NCBI GenBank assembly: GCA_021776615.1
Contig: JAJFFO010000012.1
Span: 33,490-97,489, forward strand
Length of the DNA stretch: 64,000 nucleotides
Direction: 5' to 3'
From: Robiginitomaculum sp.
GTDB taxonomy: Bacteria > Pseudomonadota > Alphaproteobacteria > Caulobacterales > Maricaulaceae
Of the stretch, positions 16,801 through 26,885 are shown piece after piece. The notes below the pieces were generated by a model. That model was not told the DNA's origin. It saw only the letters and a list, made by a program, of their open reading frames with translations, and searched no databases. The position numbers and the translations under genes were made by a program. Each line of letters begins with the position of its first letter. Position 1 is the stretch's first letter.

Positions 16801-16942
16801 AGTTCGGTCGATGAGGGGCGCTTCCTCCCCGAAAACGCCAGATAGCGCGCAAGCGCGCCGTCTCATTACATCTTTGGCGATAGCCCGCCCAAAGTCAAGC
16901 TCCGGGTCAGGGCGTAAAGTTGTGTTCATTGATAGGTTTTGT

Positions 16943-18421
16943 CTAAATTAAGGCGTCCTGCACCAATTTTAGCAGCTGTTCGCGAGGGCCAGAAGTTTGC
17001 GCCGGACGGCCGCTTCGCCATTCCTTATTATCCTCAATCTGCCCGGATAATTTGTCGCCAAGCACCAGATTTTTCACCGTGACACTATTAGCCGCACGCT
17101 CATCCTCACCAACAATAACCACGGCCGGGGCGCCGCGTTTATCCGCATATTTCATTTGCGCCTTCATGCCGCTGCCGCCCATATACACTTCGCTGCGCAT
17201 CCCGGCGGCGCGCAATTCGCTGGCCATAGCGAAATAGTCCGCCATTCTGTCCACTTCCAACGCCAAAACCACCACCGGTCCCGGCTCGACCGGGCCAAGA
17301 CGGCCCAATGCGTGCAAAGCGGCGGCAAAACGCGAAACCCCGAATGAAAACCCGGTGGCCGGCACTGGCTGGCCGCGAAACCGGGCGATGAGATCGTCAT
17401 AACGCCCGCCGCCGCCAGCAGAGCCAAAGCGCGCTGGTTCGCCTTTTTCATTGACCGTTTCAATGCGCAAATCCGCCTCAAACACCGGCCCGGTATAATA
17501 GCCAAGCCCACGCACAATGGAGGGGTCGATCAAGGTGCGACCATCATCATAACCGCAGGCTTGCAAAAGCGCGGCGATGGCGCGTAATTCTTCTACGCCT
17601 TGCGCCCCGACTGTCGACGCGCCCATCAATGGCTGCAAAGCACCAAGCGTGGCTTCCAGCGTGTCAGCACCGGCTTGGGTATAGCCAAGCACGGCAACAA
17701 TACCTTGCGCACTCAGACCCGCGCCTTTGGTGAAATCACCAGAATCATCCTTGCGCCCATCACCAAGCAGGCGAGCAACGCCATCCGCACCAAGCCGGTC
17801 GAGCTTGTCGATGGCGCGCAAAACCCGCAATCGTTGCACCGCACCTTCCTCGGTGTCGGGCACGCCAATATTACCCAAAATGGCGTCGAGCAATTTACGG
17901 TTATTGACGCGAATGACATATTCACCGCGCGCTAGGCCCGCCGCGTCCATCACGTCAGCGGCCAACATAATCATTTCCGCATCGGCGGCCGGACCCGGCG
18001 CGCCAATGGTATCGGCATCCACCTGAATAAATTCGCGAAAGCGCCCGGGACCGGGCTTTTCATTGCGCCATACCGGCCCCACGGCAAAACGCCGCAATGG
18101 CTTGGGCAGCGGGTCATAATTTTCCGCCACAAAGCGCGCCAGAGGCGCGGTCAAATCATAGCGCAGGGCCATCCATTGCTGGTCATCATCGGTAAAGGCG
18201 AAAACGCCCTCATTGGGCCGGTCATCATCGGGCAGGAATTTACCCAAACAATCAGCATATTCCAAAGCCGACGTGGAAAGTGGCTCAAAGCCATGACTGG
18301 CATAAACCCCCGCCGCCGCGCCTATAAGCGCGTTCTCGGCATTGGCCAAAGTGCCAAAGCGGTCTTCAAAGCCCTTGGGTCGGCGGGCTTTGGGGCGAAA
18401 GGTTTTGACTTTTTTACTCAT
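16943..18421 (-). CDS. hisS: Histidyl-tRNA synthetase, alphaproteobacterial type
   Basis: 492 aa class II synthetase. Motif 2 lies in GPGRFREFIQVDADTIG, the histidine A motif is GLGYYTGPVFEADLR, followed by GSAGGGGRYDDLI, and motif 3 is ATGFSFGVSRFAAAL. The C-terminal anticodon-binding domain contains AVVIVGEDE. Several motifs match the alphaproteobacterial HisRS branch, known to pair with a tRNA-His lacking the extra G-1. Start at 18421 (MSKKVKTF) is preferred over an ATG six codons upstream. The gene follows pgi by 36 bases on the same strand. Confidence 0.95.
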   Translation of the reverse strand: MSKKVKTFRPKARRPKGFEDRFGTLANAENALIGAAAGVYASHGFEPLSTSALEYADCLGKFLPDDDRPNEGVFAFTDDDQQWMALRYDLTAPLARFVAENYDPLPKPLRRFAVGPVWRNEKPGPGRFREFIQVDADTIGAPGPAADAEMIMLAADVMDAAGLARGEYVIRVNNRKLLDAILGNIGVPDTEEGAVQRLRVLRAIDKLDRLGADGVARLLGDGRKDDSGDFTKGAGLSAQGIVAVLGYTQAGADTLEATLGALQPLMGASTVGAQGVEELRAIAALLQACGYDDGRTLIDPSIVRGLGYYTGPVFEADLRIETVNEKGEPARFGSAGGGGRYDDLIARFRGQPVPATGFSFGVSRFAAALHALGRLGPVEPGPVVVLALEVDRMADYFAMASELRAAGMRSEVYMGGSGMKAQMKYADKRGAPAVVIVGEDERAANSVTVKNLVLGDKLSGQIEDNKEWRSGRPAQTSGPREQLLKLVQDALI

Positions 18422-18457
18422 AATTTTCTCAAACTGCACGCCACCTAATCAGGTCAC

Positions 18458-20083
18458 TTAATCAGGCCGGTTTATGCGCTCCATTAGGGCTTGTGTGGAA
18501 GGGTCCATACCGTCGGTATTATGCGCGTTCAAGCGGCTCTCGAGGTCCAGCGCCAGTTTTTTACCAAGCTCAACACCCCATTGGTCAAATGGGTTAATAC
18601 CGCACAAAACCGCCTGCGCCACGGTTTCATGCTCATAAAACGCAAGCAGTGCACCCAGACAAAACGGTGATAATTCGTCAAGAAGGATGGTCGATGACGG
18701 GCGATCACCGGGCATGGTTTTTTGTGCGGCCAGCCGCTCAATGGCGCTCTCTTCAACGCCCTCTTCGCGCAATTGTGCGGCGATTTCAATTGCTGGTTTA
18801 CCGACCATTAAAGCGCGTGCCTGACCCAACATATTTGCCAATACGCCATTATGCTGACCGGGATTATGCTCTGCGTCTTTGACAATGCCGATAAAGTCCA
18901 CCGGCACCGGCACCGGGCCTTGGTGAAATTGCTGAAAATAGGCATGTTGGGCATTGGTGCCCTCTGCCCCGAAAATAACCGGCGAAGCAGCGAAGGCCGC
19001 AGGCTTGCCATCCACGCCAACGGTTTTGCCGTTTGATTCCATAATCAATTGCTGCAAATAGGACGGCAATAATGCCAGCCGCGATGCATAGGGGGCGATG
19101 GCCCGCGCCTGCAAATTCAGGAAATTACGGTTCCAAAACTGGACAAGTGCAGAAAGAAAAGGTGCGTTTTTCTCAAGCGGCGTACCCAGCGTGTGCTCGT
19201 CCATCGCCGCCGCGCCTGCCAGCAATTCGTCAAAAGCACCGCCGCGCAGGGCCGCCATCAGGCTAATGCCAACTGACGACCAAAGCGAATAGCGGCCACC
19301 CACCCAATCATACATGGCGAACACATTGTCCGGCATGATACCAAAGGCCGCAATTGCTTCAATATTGGTCGACACCGCCGCCATATGATGGCGCGGCGCA
19401 TCCGCGCCCAAATGCTGCACCAGCCAGGCACGCGCCACATTGGCATTGGCCAGGGTTTCGCGGGTGGAAAAGGTTTTTGAAACCACCACAATCATGGTGG
19501 TTTCCGGGTCGCAGCCTTGCAAGGCGTCATTAATATCGGCGGCATCAAGATTGGCGGCAAACCGCAAAGTGATGCCCGGATTAAGCTGGCGGTGCAGCGC
19601 CTGCGCAATAAAGCGCGGTCCTAAATCTGAACCACCAATGCCAATATGCACCAATGTGTTGAGCGGCCGTCCGGTACTGCCGGTCAATTCACCCCGGCGC
19701 AGTTTTTGCCCAAAGCCGCGCATTTTGGCCAAATCATCGGCCACCAAAGATGAAATCGGCTGGCCCAAGGCGTGGGCATTGGCGTCCTTGCCGGCGCGCA
19801 GGGCCATATGTTGCGCGGCGCGGCCTTCGGCCTTATTGACCTCAGCGCCGTCCGCCATGGCCGCGAAAAATTGCGGCAAGCCGCATGAATCGGCGAATTG
19901 TATAAGCGTATTGAGAGTTTTTTCGTCAACCTTTTGTTTTGATAAATCAGCGACCATACCCGGAGCTTGCACACGCAGGCGAGACATGCGATTCGAATCA
20001 GCCGCAAACAAGGCTGATAAAGACTGGTTCGATGCGGATGCCGCGCACTTTGCAAGCGTATTGATAATGGAATTTTTGCTCAT
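18458..20083 (-). CDS. pgi: Glucose-6-phosphate isomerase
   Basis: 541 aa, close to the family's usual 545-550. Interconverts glucose-6-phosphate and fructose-6-phosphate in the cytosol. Visible blocks: VHIGIGGSDLGPRF, VVSKTFSTRETLANA (phosphate binding), DWVGGRYSLWSSVG, FGAEGTNAQHAYFQQFHQG and NPFDQWGVELGK with the catalytic Lys. The frame stays open about 117 codons further upstream, but AGGG about ten bases before 20083 and the start of family similarity decide this start. In this organism it links gluconeogenic carbon to the Entner-Doudoroff operon at 44.5-49.3 kb. Confidence 0.96.
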   Translation of the reverse strand: MSKNSIINTLAKCAASASNQSLSALFAADSNRMSRLRVQAPGMVADLSKQKVDEKTLNTLIQFADSCGLPQFFAAMADGAEVNKAEGRAAQHMALRAGKDANAHALGQPISSLVADDLAKMRGFGQKLRRGELTGSTGRPLNTLVHIGIGGSDLGPRFIAQALHRQLNPGITLRFAANLDAADINDALQGCDPETTMIVVVSKTFSTRETLANANVARAWLVQHLGADAPRHHMAAVSTNIEAIAAFGIMPDNVFAMYDWVGGRYSLWSSVGISLMAALRGGAFDELLAGAAAMDEHTLGTPLEKNAPFLSALVQFWNRNFLNLQARAIAPYASRLALLPSYLQQLIMESNGKTVGVDGKPAAFAASPVIFGAEGTNAQHAYFQQFHQGPVPVPVDFIGIVKDAEHNPGQHNGVLANMLGQARALMVGKPAIEIAAQLREEGVEESAIERLAAQKTMPGDRPSSTILLDELSPFCLGALLAFYEHETVAQAVLCGINPFDQWGVELGKKLALDLESRLNAHNTDGMDPSTQALMERINRPD

Positions 20084-20672
20084 GAGTTCTTTTCCCTCGC
20101 GGCGACCGCCAATGCAAGAGTGCGCCAAGGCTGTCTCGACAGTTTTTGCTGCGCTAAGAAGCGCCGGTTTAGCGCTAATCGTGCTCAGCGCCGCCGCTCC
20201 AGCTGTCGCCGATGACCTGCTGGACGCATTGAAAAATTTCAGGACGCAAGCGCAAGATCTGGCCAAGGATGCGAAAAGCGCGTCCGTGGCGGCACGGGCC
20301 AAACCCTTTGCCCCGCCGGTCGGTTTTACCATGGCCAGCAAATTCGCCCATGGCATTGCTGATTTTAGCGATTTGGCCGCAGACCTAAGCGCCAAAATTG
20401 ATGCGCAAGGCGGCCCCACAGATTTGCGTTGCATTTATCGCGGCATGGCCGAGGACGCCAAACAGCGCCTTACCGCCCTGCAAAGCGCTGCCAATGCCGG
20501 GGCGCAAGCCATTGTTTTGGGCGACATGCAGGCCTTGTTTGAAGATGCGGTTGACATAACCCCGCAAAATGCCGCCGCGTTAAAAGATTTGCACGATGGT
20601 GCGGCGAGCGGCACAAATACTGCCAGCCAATGCACAGCATCGCCAAACCAAAAACTGGAATCGCTGCCTTAA
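20082..20672 (+). CDS. Secreted protein of unknown function
   Basis: 196 aa from 20082, or 186 aa from an ATG at 20112. The sequence MQECAKAVSTVFAALRSAGL with the hydrophobic LALIVLSAAAPAVA and then DDLLDALKNF is a signal peptide with cleavage after AVA. The mature part is helical and alanine-rich, with two cysteines (DLRCIYRG and ASQCTAS) that could form a disulfide in the periplasm. No family recognised. It is divergent from pgi with the start regions abutting or overlapping, and converges with the ScsB-like gene, overlapping it by 4 bases. Confidence 0.65.
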   Translation: MSSFPSRRPPMQECAKAVSTVFAALRSAGLALIVLSAAAPAVADDLLDALKNFRTQAQDLAKDAKSASVAARAKPFAPPVGFTMASKFAHGIADFSDLAADLSAKIDAQGGPTDLRCIYRGMAEDAKQRLTALQSAANAGAQAIVLGDMQALFEDAVDITPQNAAALKDLHDGAASGTNTASQCTASPNQKLESLP

Positions 20673-22750
20673 TTCGTACCGTTTTTCAGGGCCGAGATGA
20701 CCATGCCTTCGGTCAATAATTGCGGCAAAATCTGCAGCGCCGTCTGGCCCGGATGATAAACCAGATATAGCGGCACACCGGCGCGGCCATGGGCGGCTAA
20801 TTCGCGGGCAATCTCATCATTGCGATTGGTCCAATCACCAACCAGATAAACCGCATTGGTTTCCGCAAAGGTGCGCTGCACCTTTTTACCGGACAGCGCC
20901 ACGCGCTCGTTGACCTGGCAAGTAATGCACCAGTCGGCGGTAAAATCGACAAACACCACTTTGCCCTCGGCCTGCAGGGTTTGCGCCATGCCCGGTGCCC
21001 ATGGCTGCGGCTCCAACGCACTGGCATCCTTGCCATTCAGGCCAGACCATAGCACCCATACACTGGCGATAAGCGCAACAATGGCGCTGATTTTGCCGAC
21101 GCGTTCACCCTTGGCGGCCCACACCGCGAAGGCGAGGAGCACCATGGTGGCCAACACCGAAGCAACGCCGATAGACCCAGCCTGCCCTTGCAACACCCAC
21201 ACCAACCAAACCGCCGCCGCAAACATCGGAAACGCCATAAGCTGGCCAAAGCGGACCATCCAATTGCCGGGTTTTGGCAAATAGCGCAAAAGCGCTGGCC
21301 AATAGCTAAGGGCAAAGAAAGGCGCGGCAAAACCGAGGCCGAGCGCGCCAAATACAGTCAGGGTAATGCCTGCTCCCTGCGTCAGCGTGAAACCAAGCGC
21401 CCAGCCCATGGCCGGGGCGGTGCAGGGTGAAGCCACCAAAACCGCCAATACGCCAGTGAAAAACGCTCCAGCATTACCGCCAGCGCCAGCCAAATTACTA
21501 CCGACGCCCATAAGCCGGTCGCCAAAGTGCAAAAATCCGAGCAACATCAGACCGAGCACGAAAAACAAAATCGCCAAACCGGCTACAAACGGTGGGTATT
21601 GCAGTTGAAAGCCCCAGCCGATTTGTTGACCGGTGGCTTTAAGCGCCACCAATAGGCCGCCCAGCGCCAAAAATGACACCATAACGCCCACAAGAAACAA
21701 TACCCCATGCCGCCTGATCTCACCGGCATCTTCGTGGGCGCGGGTGACAAAACTCATGGCTTTCATGGAAAGCACCGGGAACACGCACGGCATCAAATTA
21801 AGAATGACACCGCCAATAAACGCGAACACCAAAGCTTGCAATAAAGCGCCGCCGCCCGAAGATTCTGATCCCGGGGTTTTGGTGCCGGGCATGGTCTCAG
21901 CGCCAGAACCCGCCGGAGCCGCGCCGGGTTGAACTTTCAAGGAAACCGCTTGGCCATCAAACGTCAAAATTCCGTCGATGGCCCCATGCAACCCTTCCTT
22001 GGCGCGAAAACCCGGCTTGGTCCAAAGCGTGAAGCCGTTAGGGCCATGGGATAGCTGTTGCGGTTCGGCATGACGCACCGCGCCGGTATCGACCGGGAAG
22101 AAATAAGCCTGGCGCACATTTTTCAGCGCCTTGCCAGCAAAGCTATAGCTCAGCGTCTCGCCGTTAAGCACGGCCCCGGTTTCAATCTCGGTATCCGGCT
22201 GCGCCATCTGCGCCAAGGCGGTTTGCGCAATGGCACTCCATTCGGGGTCGGCAATACTGGTTTCACCGGTTTGCACAGTGACGGTGAAATTGCCTTCCTC
22301 GGGAATGCAAATTTCTTCGCAAACCAGCCAGGTGATATAGGCGCTAAGGGTAAGGGTTTGGCCAAGCGCCAGATCAGCGCTGGCGCGCATCGGCACCACG
22401 TAAACCGCTTCGCCCTCATAGCCGTAATTGATCAAGGTATCGAGCGCGATGGTTTGCGGCACCGGCCATTGAATGTCGCCTGCCTCTATGCCCGGCGGCA
22501 AATCCCAATTAATCGCGGTCGGCAGACCAGCATCGCCAGGATTCAGCCAATAGGTATGCCAATGTTCCCTAATCTCTTTTTTGAGAACAACATTAAAGGC
22601 CTCGCCCGGGGCAATAGTGGTAACATCGGCCTGCAAATGCGCGGTGATGTTTTCCGTCTTTACCGTATTGGCAAAAGCGAGATTGGCGCTGGCCAGCAAG
22701 GCCAAGGCAAAAATGGAAAGACCGACAATAATGGTCTGAAACAAGCGCAT
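20669..22750 (-). CDS. Thiol:disulfide interchange protein, DsbD/ScsB family
   Basis: 693 aa. Signal sequence at residues 1-28; N-terminal periplasmic domain (about 30-290) with the Cys pair VCEEICIPEE; a central DsbD membrane domain with LMPCVFPVLSMK and ASPCTAPAMG cysteines; and a C-terminal thioredoxin-like domain with FVDFTADWCITCQVNE. The longer N-terminal domain matches ScsB-like proteins rather than classical DsbD. It carries electrons from cytosolic thioredoxin across the membrane to periplasmic thiol proteins. GGAG lies 11 bases before the ATG. Confidence 0.93.
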   Translation of the reverse strand: MRLFQTIIVGLSIFALALLASANLAFANTVKTENITAHLQADVTTIAPGEAFNVVLKKEIREHWHTYWLNPGDAGLPTAINWDLPPGIEAGDIQWPVPQTIALDTLINYGYEGEAVYVVPMRASADLALGQTLTLSAYITWLVCEEICIPEEGNFTVTVQTGETSIADPEWSAIAQTALAQMAQPDTEIETGAVLNGETLSYSFAGKALKNVRQAYFFPVDTGAVRHAEPQQLSHGPNGFTLWTKPGFRAKEGLHGAIDGILTFDGQAVSLKVQPGAAPAGSGAETMPGTKTPGSESSGGGALLQALVFAFIGGVILNLMPCVFPVLSMKAMSFVTRAHEDAGEIRRHGVLFLVGVMVSFLALGGLLVALKATGQQIGWGFQLQYPPFVAGLAILFFVLGLMLLGFLHFGDRLMGVGSNLAGAGGNAGAFFTGVLAVLVASPCTAPAMGWALGFTLTQGAGITLTVFGALGLGFAAPFFALSYWPALLRYLPKPGNWMVRFGQLMAFPMFAAAVWLVWVLQGQAGSIGVASVLATMVLLAFAVWAAKGERVGKISAIVALIASVWVLWSGLNGKDASALEPQPWAPGMAQTLQAEGKVVFVDFTADWCITCQVNERVALSGKKVQRTFAETNAVYLVGDWTNRNDEIARELAAHGRAGVPLYLVYHPGQTALQILPQLLTEGMVISALKNGTN

Positions 22751-22859
22751 ACAACATACTCCGGTAAATCGTTCGACGTGCTATAACGCCAACGCGCGGC
22801 TATGGGCAGTGCGCCTCGCGCAGAAGTGATTGGCAGCGATTTATAGTGTATCGCCAAAT

Positions 22860-24476
22860 TTATGCGCTCAACAGTTTCCCGTCCAACGCCTGATCGATGA
22901 GGGCAATGGTCTCTTGGACACCATAAATGGCGATAAAAGAACCAAATCGCGGCCCCTGACTTTGGCCCAGCAACACCTCATAAAGCGCCAAAAACCACAG
23001 CCGCAGGTTTTCAAATTCATGGGCCTTGCCAGCGGCAAAGACCAGGTTTTGCAAGGTTTGCGCATCCACATCACCGGTATGCGCCTGCAATTGCGCCCGC
23101 AAATCCACCAACGCCGCGCACTCCTTATCATCCGGGGCACGGTAGGTTTTATTGGGTTTTACAAAATCCTGATAATAGCGAATGGCATGACCCGCCAAAC
23201 GGTCCAGCAAAGGGTGCGTTTGCGCCGAGGCATCTGGCGCATAACGCGAGATGAAACCCCACAAGGTTTCCTTGTCGGCAGCATTGGCGGCGCTGACCAG
23301 ATTAAGCAAAAGCGCGAACGAGACCGGCGAGTTCGCCAATGGCACGTCCCCATTGTGAATATGCCATACCGGATTAGCCATGCGCTGTACCTCATCCTGA
23401 TCAGGATAAGCGCCAAGGTGCTGCAGATATTCATCCACGGCTTTGGGGATCACATCAAAGTACAGTTTTTTTGCCACACGTGGCTTTTGGAATTGATAAA
23501 GCGACAGGCTTTCCGCCGGGGCATAGGCCAACCATTCCTCGACCGAAATACCATTGCCTTTGGACTTGGATATTTTTTCGCCTTTTTCGTCCAAAAACAA
23601 TTCATAGACATATTGTGCTGGCGGCTGCACGCCCAATATGCGGCAGATTTTCGAATAAATCGGCGCATTGTCCTGATGGTCCTTGCCGAACATTTCAAAA
23701 TCGACACCCAGCGCCGCCCAGCGCATGCCAAAATCAGGCTTCCATTGCAATTTGGCATTGCCGCCAGTGACTTTAATGGTGGTTTCCGACCCGTCTTCAT
23801 CTTCAAACGTTATGGTCCCGGCTTTGGCGTCGACACTTTGCATGGGCACATAAAGCACCCGACCGGTCTTGGGCGAAATCGGCAAAAACGGGCTATAGGT
23901 CGCGCGGCGTTCCTCGCCCAAGGTCGGCAACATCACCGCCATAATTTCATCAAACTTTTCCAGCGCCCGCAGCAACATCGGATCATACTGGCCAGAGCAG
24001 TATAATTGCGTTGCCGAGAGGAACTCATACTCAAAGCCGAAGCTATCCAGAAACGCCCTTAGCCGCGCATTGTTATGGTGGGCAAAGCTTTCATATTCAT
24101 TGGAAAACGGATCTGGAACCGCGCTTAACGGCTTGCCCAAATGGGTGGCCAGCGTTTCCTGATTGGGCACGTTGGACGGAATTTTGCGCATGCCATCCAT
24201 GTCATCCGACACGCAAATCATCCGGGTTTCGATCTTATGGTCGGTCAGCACATGAAAAGCATGGCGGACCATGGCGGTACGCACCACTTCGCCAAAAGTA
24301 CCAATGTGCGGCAAGCCCGATGGACCGTAGCCGGTTTCAAACACCACCGGTCCTTGCTTGGGATTACCGGCGCGTTCCATGTTGTCGAGCCGTTTTTTTA
24401 ACGCCCGCGCCTGCTCAAATGGCCACGCCTTTGCTTTTTGTGCCAGGGCAACACTATCGGTATTGGTGTCGGTCAT
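22860..24476 (-). CDS. lysS: Lysyl-tRNA synthetase, class I
   Basis: 538 aa. This is the class I (LysK-type) enzyme typical of archaea and alphaproteobacteria, not the class II LysRS. The HIGH motif is in [13 protein letters not shown] and the KMSKS motif is [11 protein letters not shown]. Other blocks: [13 protein letters not shown] and [16 protein letters not shown]. The C-terminal helical anticodon-binding domain is complete. It charges tRNA-Lys in the cytosol. No second LysRS is in the window. Confidence 0.96.
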   Translation of the reverse strand: MTDTNTDSVALAQKAKAWPFEQARALKKRLDNMERAGNPKQGPVVFETGYGPSGLPHIGTFGEVVRTAMVRHAFHVLTDHKIETRMICVSDDMDGMRKIPSNVPNQETLATHLGKPLSAVPDPFSNEYESFAHHNNARLRAFLDSFGFEYEFLSATQLYCSGQYDPMLLRALEKFDEIMAVMLPTLGEERRATYSPFLPISPKTGRVLYVPMQSVDAKAGTITFEDEDGSETTIKVTGGNAKLQWKPDFGMRWAALGVDFEMFGKDHQDNAPIYSKICRILGVQPPAQYVYELFLDEKGEKISKSKGNGISVEEWLAYAPAESLSLYQFQKPRVAKKLYFDVIPKAVDEYLQHLGAYPDQDEVQRMANPVWHIHNGDVPLANSPVSFALLLNLVSAANAADKETLWGFISRYAPDASAQTHPLLDRLAGHAIRYYQDFVKPNKTYRAPDDKECAALVDLRAQLQAHTGDVDAQTLQNLVFAAGKAHEFENLRLWFLALYEVLLGQSQGPRFGSFIAIYGVQETIALIDQALDGKLLSA

Positions 24477-24491
24477 CTGCTCTCACTCCAG

Positions 24492-24527
24492 ATTGGCCGA
24501 AGGGTTGGCCGAAGGATTGGCCGCACC
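24492..24527. repeat. 12-bp tandem repeat, about 2.7 units
   Basis: ATTGGCCGAAGG, GTTGGCCGAAGG and ATTGGCCGCACC in tandem between lysS and the DUF4153-type gene. The last unit runs into a hairpin GCCGCAC/GTGCGGC (24520-24539) that lies 18 bases past the end of the DUF4153-type gene on the minus strand and may act as its weak terminator. Confidence 0.7.
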
Positions 24528-24557
24528 TAAACGTGCGGCGCTGCGGGGTCAAGCGCA

Positions 24558-26801
24558 TTATGGGTTGCAGGTTCCAAACCTTGCCCTTTCTTGCATAAGC
24601 GCCTGCACCAATGGCCCAAGGCCCATTTCGGCGCGCCTGGCATCCAGATTGTCCGGATCCTCGGTGATATCAGCAACCCAATTGCCGTTTTCGCATACGG
24701 TTTTAGTGCCATATCGCTGCGGCTCGCCGCGGGCCAAAGCCACCTGATCATAAAGCCGGGCATAGCGCCGCCCATCAAATTCACCGGCTAAAGCGCGCGG
24801 CTCTAATATGCCCAGCACCTTTTCCTGAAACGCCGGGTCGTGATTGCCGTGCATAACAATCAGCCAGGCATCATGCTCCGCCGCCTTGCCAATCTCATCG
24901 GGATCAAGCCATTGGCGCGCGCCAAGCAGGCCTTTGACAATTTCCAAATGCTCTTTGTCCATGGCATCGATAACCGCATTGGCTTGCAACAATTCCAGCA
25001 AAGCCTGCGCCAACGGCATGTCATTTTGGTTTTTCGATTGCGTTTCGAACAAAGCCCGCGCCCGGCGGTCTTTGGCGGCAATAGCGTTCAGACGCATCGC
25101 CTTAAAATTAGTTTCAACCTGATCCTCAAAATCTTCGCGAAAACCGTTGGCGGCGGCACTGGCGGCCTCCCATTCTTCCAAAGAGCGGGTTTGACGCGCC
25201 GCAATTATGCCTTGGCCTACGAGCTCGCGCAAAATCTGCACCGGACCGCTATCATCGGCGTTTGTTTGGCGCGCCCATTCGGTCAGAGCATTGAGCACGT
25301 CCTTGCTGTTTTCCTCAGACGTATGGACCAAAGCCCCATAATCAAAACTGGCGGCGTCCTGCATCTGCATATTCATGGGTGCTAAAATCGCATTGATGGC
25401 CGCAAACGCATCCGGCTCCTTTTCGACCTCCGGGTCCGGTGCGATTTCCGTGCCCTCTTTTTTGGCGGTTTTATAGGTCCAATAATCATCAGCGTTCTGC
25501 GCCGACACCATGGCAGCCAGAATTTTGGGATCATCCGATTGTTCCAATGCCGTAAAAGCGCGCTCCCCCGCCCGCCCCAGCTTGAAACGTAGGAACCCAT
25601 AGTCAAACGCTTCTGGCGACACTTTACCACTTAACAGACGTCCCATTTGGTTGCGCGCCGAAACCCCAGTGGGGTCCAAAAGCGGGGTGTGCATTAGCAC
25701 CAGAGTCAGCACCCATACCCCTGCCATCAAAGTGTTTAGCTTGGCGACCGGTGGCATCCAGCTTTCATTGTTTTTGGCTAGCTCACTCAAAAGCCCGGCG
25801 AGCAGCAATATGGTGTAGGCGGCGGTCAAGGTAAGGGCGATGAGCGCAATCATGCGCGGCGGCGTTAAGCCATAATCGCCAATGCGCATCCACAACGCAA
25901 AAGTGGCCGTCAACGTAAACACCGGCAAGATAGCCAGCGCAATCCACGACGAAAATCGCAACCAGGACGGCGGCGTCTTGGCCCCATCTTGATAAACCCC
26001 ATTAAAAATAAGTTCCGACGCCAAGGCCAAGGCCAATAACAGACCCGCCGGCGTTAACGGTGCTTTTTCGAGGGTGGTGGAGCCGCCACTGATCAGGCCA
26101 ATAGTAAAGGCGACCGAAAACAAAGCCGCCAATGGCAGGCCAATGCGGCAGCCAATAAGCAAAATGCTGCGCACCGTTTCGCCAAGCCGAGCATTGCTGC
26201 GGGCCAGCCCAGCAGCCAATGCCGCAGCAGCACCGCCCAAGGGCAGCAAAAATAAAGCATGGTGGGTGACGTCAGATGCCGCCTCCATGCCAAAGGCATT
26301 AAAGGCAAAACTCCACAATAGCACAAAGGCAATGGCCGCCCCGCCGACGGCGACGGCAATCAGCATGTCTGCCAAAATGGAGGATCCCGATTGCCATAAG
26401 GCTCTATACGGCCAAAACAGCGAATTTTCCCGGAAACTGGCGCGGGCAAAGGCACTTAACAAAAACCCCAAAAGCGGCCCGCCAATTAACACCCAAAACA
26501 GCATAGTGGCGTCATTTTCGCTCGTGCTATTGGCGGAATTTATCCAGGTAAAACCGGCAATGATTGTGGCAATAAAGGTGATTACGCCAAGCCGGGCAAA
26601 CATATTTTGTCGCCGCCACAATAAATAAAACCCGGCGGAGAAGGCGATGATAAAGGTGGCAGCTTGTAGCTTCTGCCCGTCCTCAATCAACTGGCCTTCA
26701 AAATCCAGAAAAAGCAGATAAAGCAAGAGGCCCGACAGCGCACCCACCACTGCCAATATCAAAAAGTCCAGTTTAGAAAATTCCTGATGTGTTTTGGTCA
26801 T
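24558..26801 (-). CDS. DUF4153-like polytopic membrane protein with C-terminal DUF6624-like domain
   Basis: 747 aa. Residues 10-400 contain about eleven hydrophobic segments in the layout of DUF4153 proteins. After residue 400 the protein is soluble and helical. The last 110 residues (HDAWLIVMHGNHDPAFQEKV, then YDQVALARGEPQRYGTK and LDARRAEMGLGPL) match the pattern of DUF6624. Neither part has a known function. AGGGGGG precedes the ATG. It probably sits in the inner membrane with the tail on one side; orientation not determined. Confidence 0.8.
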   Translation of the reverse strand: MTKTHQEFSKLDFLILAVVGALSGLLLYLLFLDFEGQLIEDGQKLQAATFIIAFSAGFYLLWRRQNMFARLGVITFIATIIAGFTWINSANSTSENDATMLFWVLIGGPLLGFLLSAFARASFRENSLFWPYRALWQSGSSILADMLIAVAVGGAAIAFVLLWSFAFNAFGMEAASDVTHHALFLLPLGGAAAALAAGLARSNARLGETVRSILLIGCRIGLPLAALFSVAFTIGLISGGSTTLEKAPLTPAGLLLALALASELIFNGVYQDGAKTPPSWLRFSSWIALAILPVFTLTATFALWMRIGDYGLTPPRMIALIALTLTAAYTILLLAGLLSELAKNNESWMPPVAKLNTLMAGVWVLTLVLMHTPLLDPTGVSARNQMGRLLSGKVSPEAFDYGFLRFKLGRAGERAFTALEQSDDPKILAAMVSAQNADDYWTYKTAKKEGTEIAPDPEVEKEPDAFAAINAILAPMNMQMQDAASFDYGALVHTSEENSKDVLNALTEWARQTNADDSGPVQILRELVGQGIIAARQTRSLEEWEAASAAANGFREDFEDQVETNFKAMRLNAIAAKDRRARALFETQSKNQNDMPLAQALLELLQANAVIDAMDKEHLEIVKGLLGARQWLDPDEIGKAAEHDAWLIVMHGNHDPAFQEKVLGILEPRALAGEFDGRRYARLYDQVALARGEPQRYGTKTVCENGNWVADITEDPDNLDARRAEMGLGPLVQALMQERARFGTCNP

Positions 26802-26885
26802 AACACCCCCCCTACGCAGATTTGCGTCATTTAAGCCGATGACGAATGACGCGGAATCAGCTTATCTGAATAATCGGAGGTGGTC

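Noticed and set aside
16729..16929. Minus-strand open frame of 66 codons between hisS and the YceI operon
   Set aside because: It runs through the terminator, has no ribosome site and no family features.
22830..24005. Long plus-strand open frame antisense to lysS
   Set aside because: It is a mirror of the strongly conserved lysS coding sequence; its own translation has no family similarity or signal.
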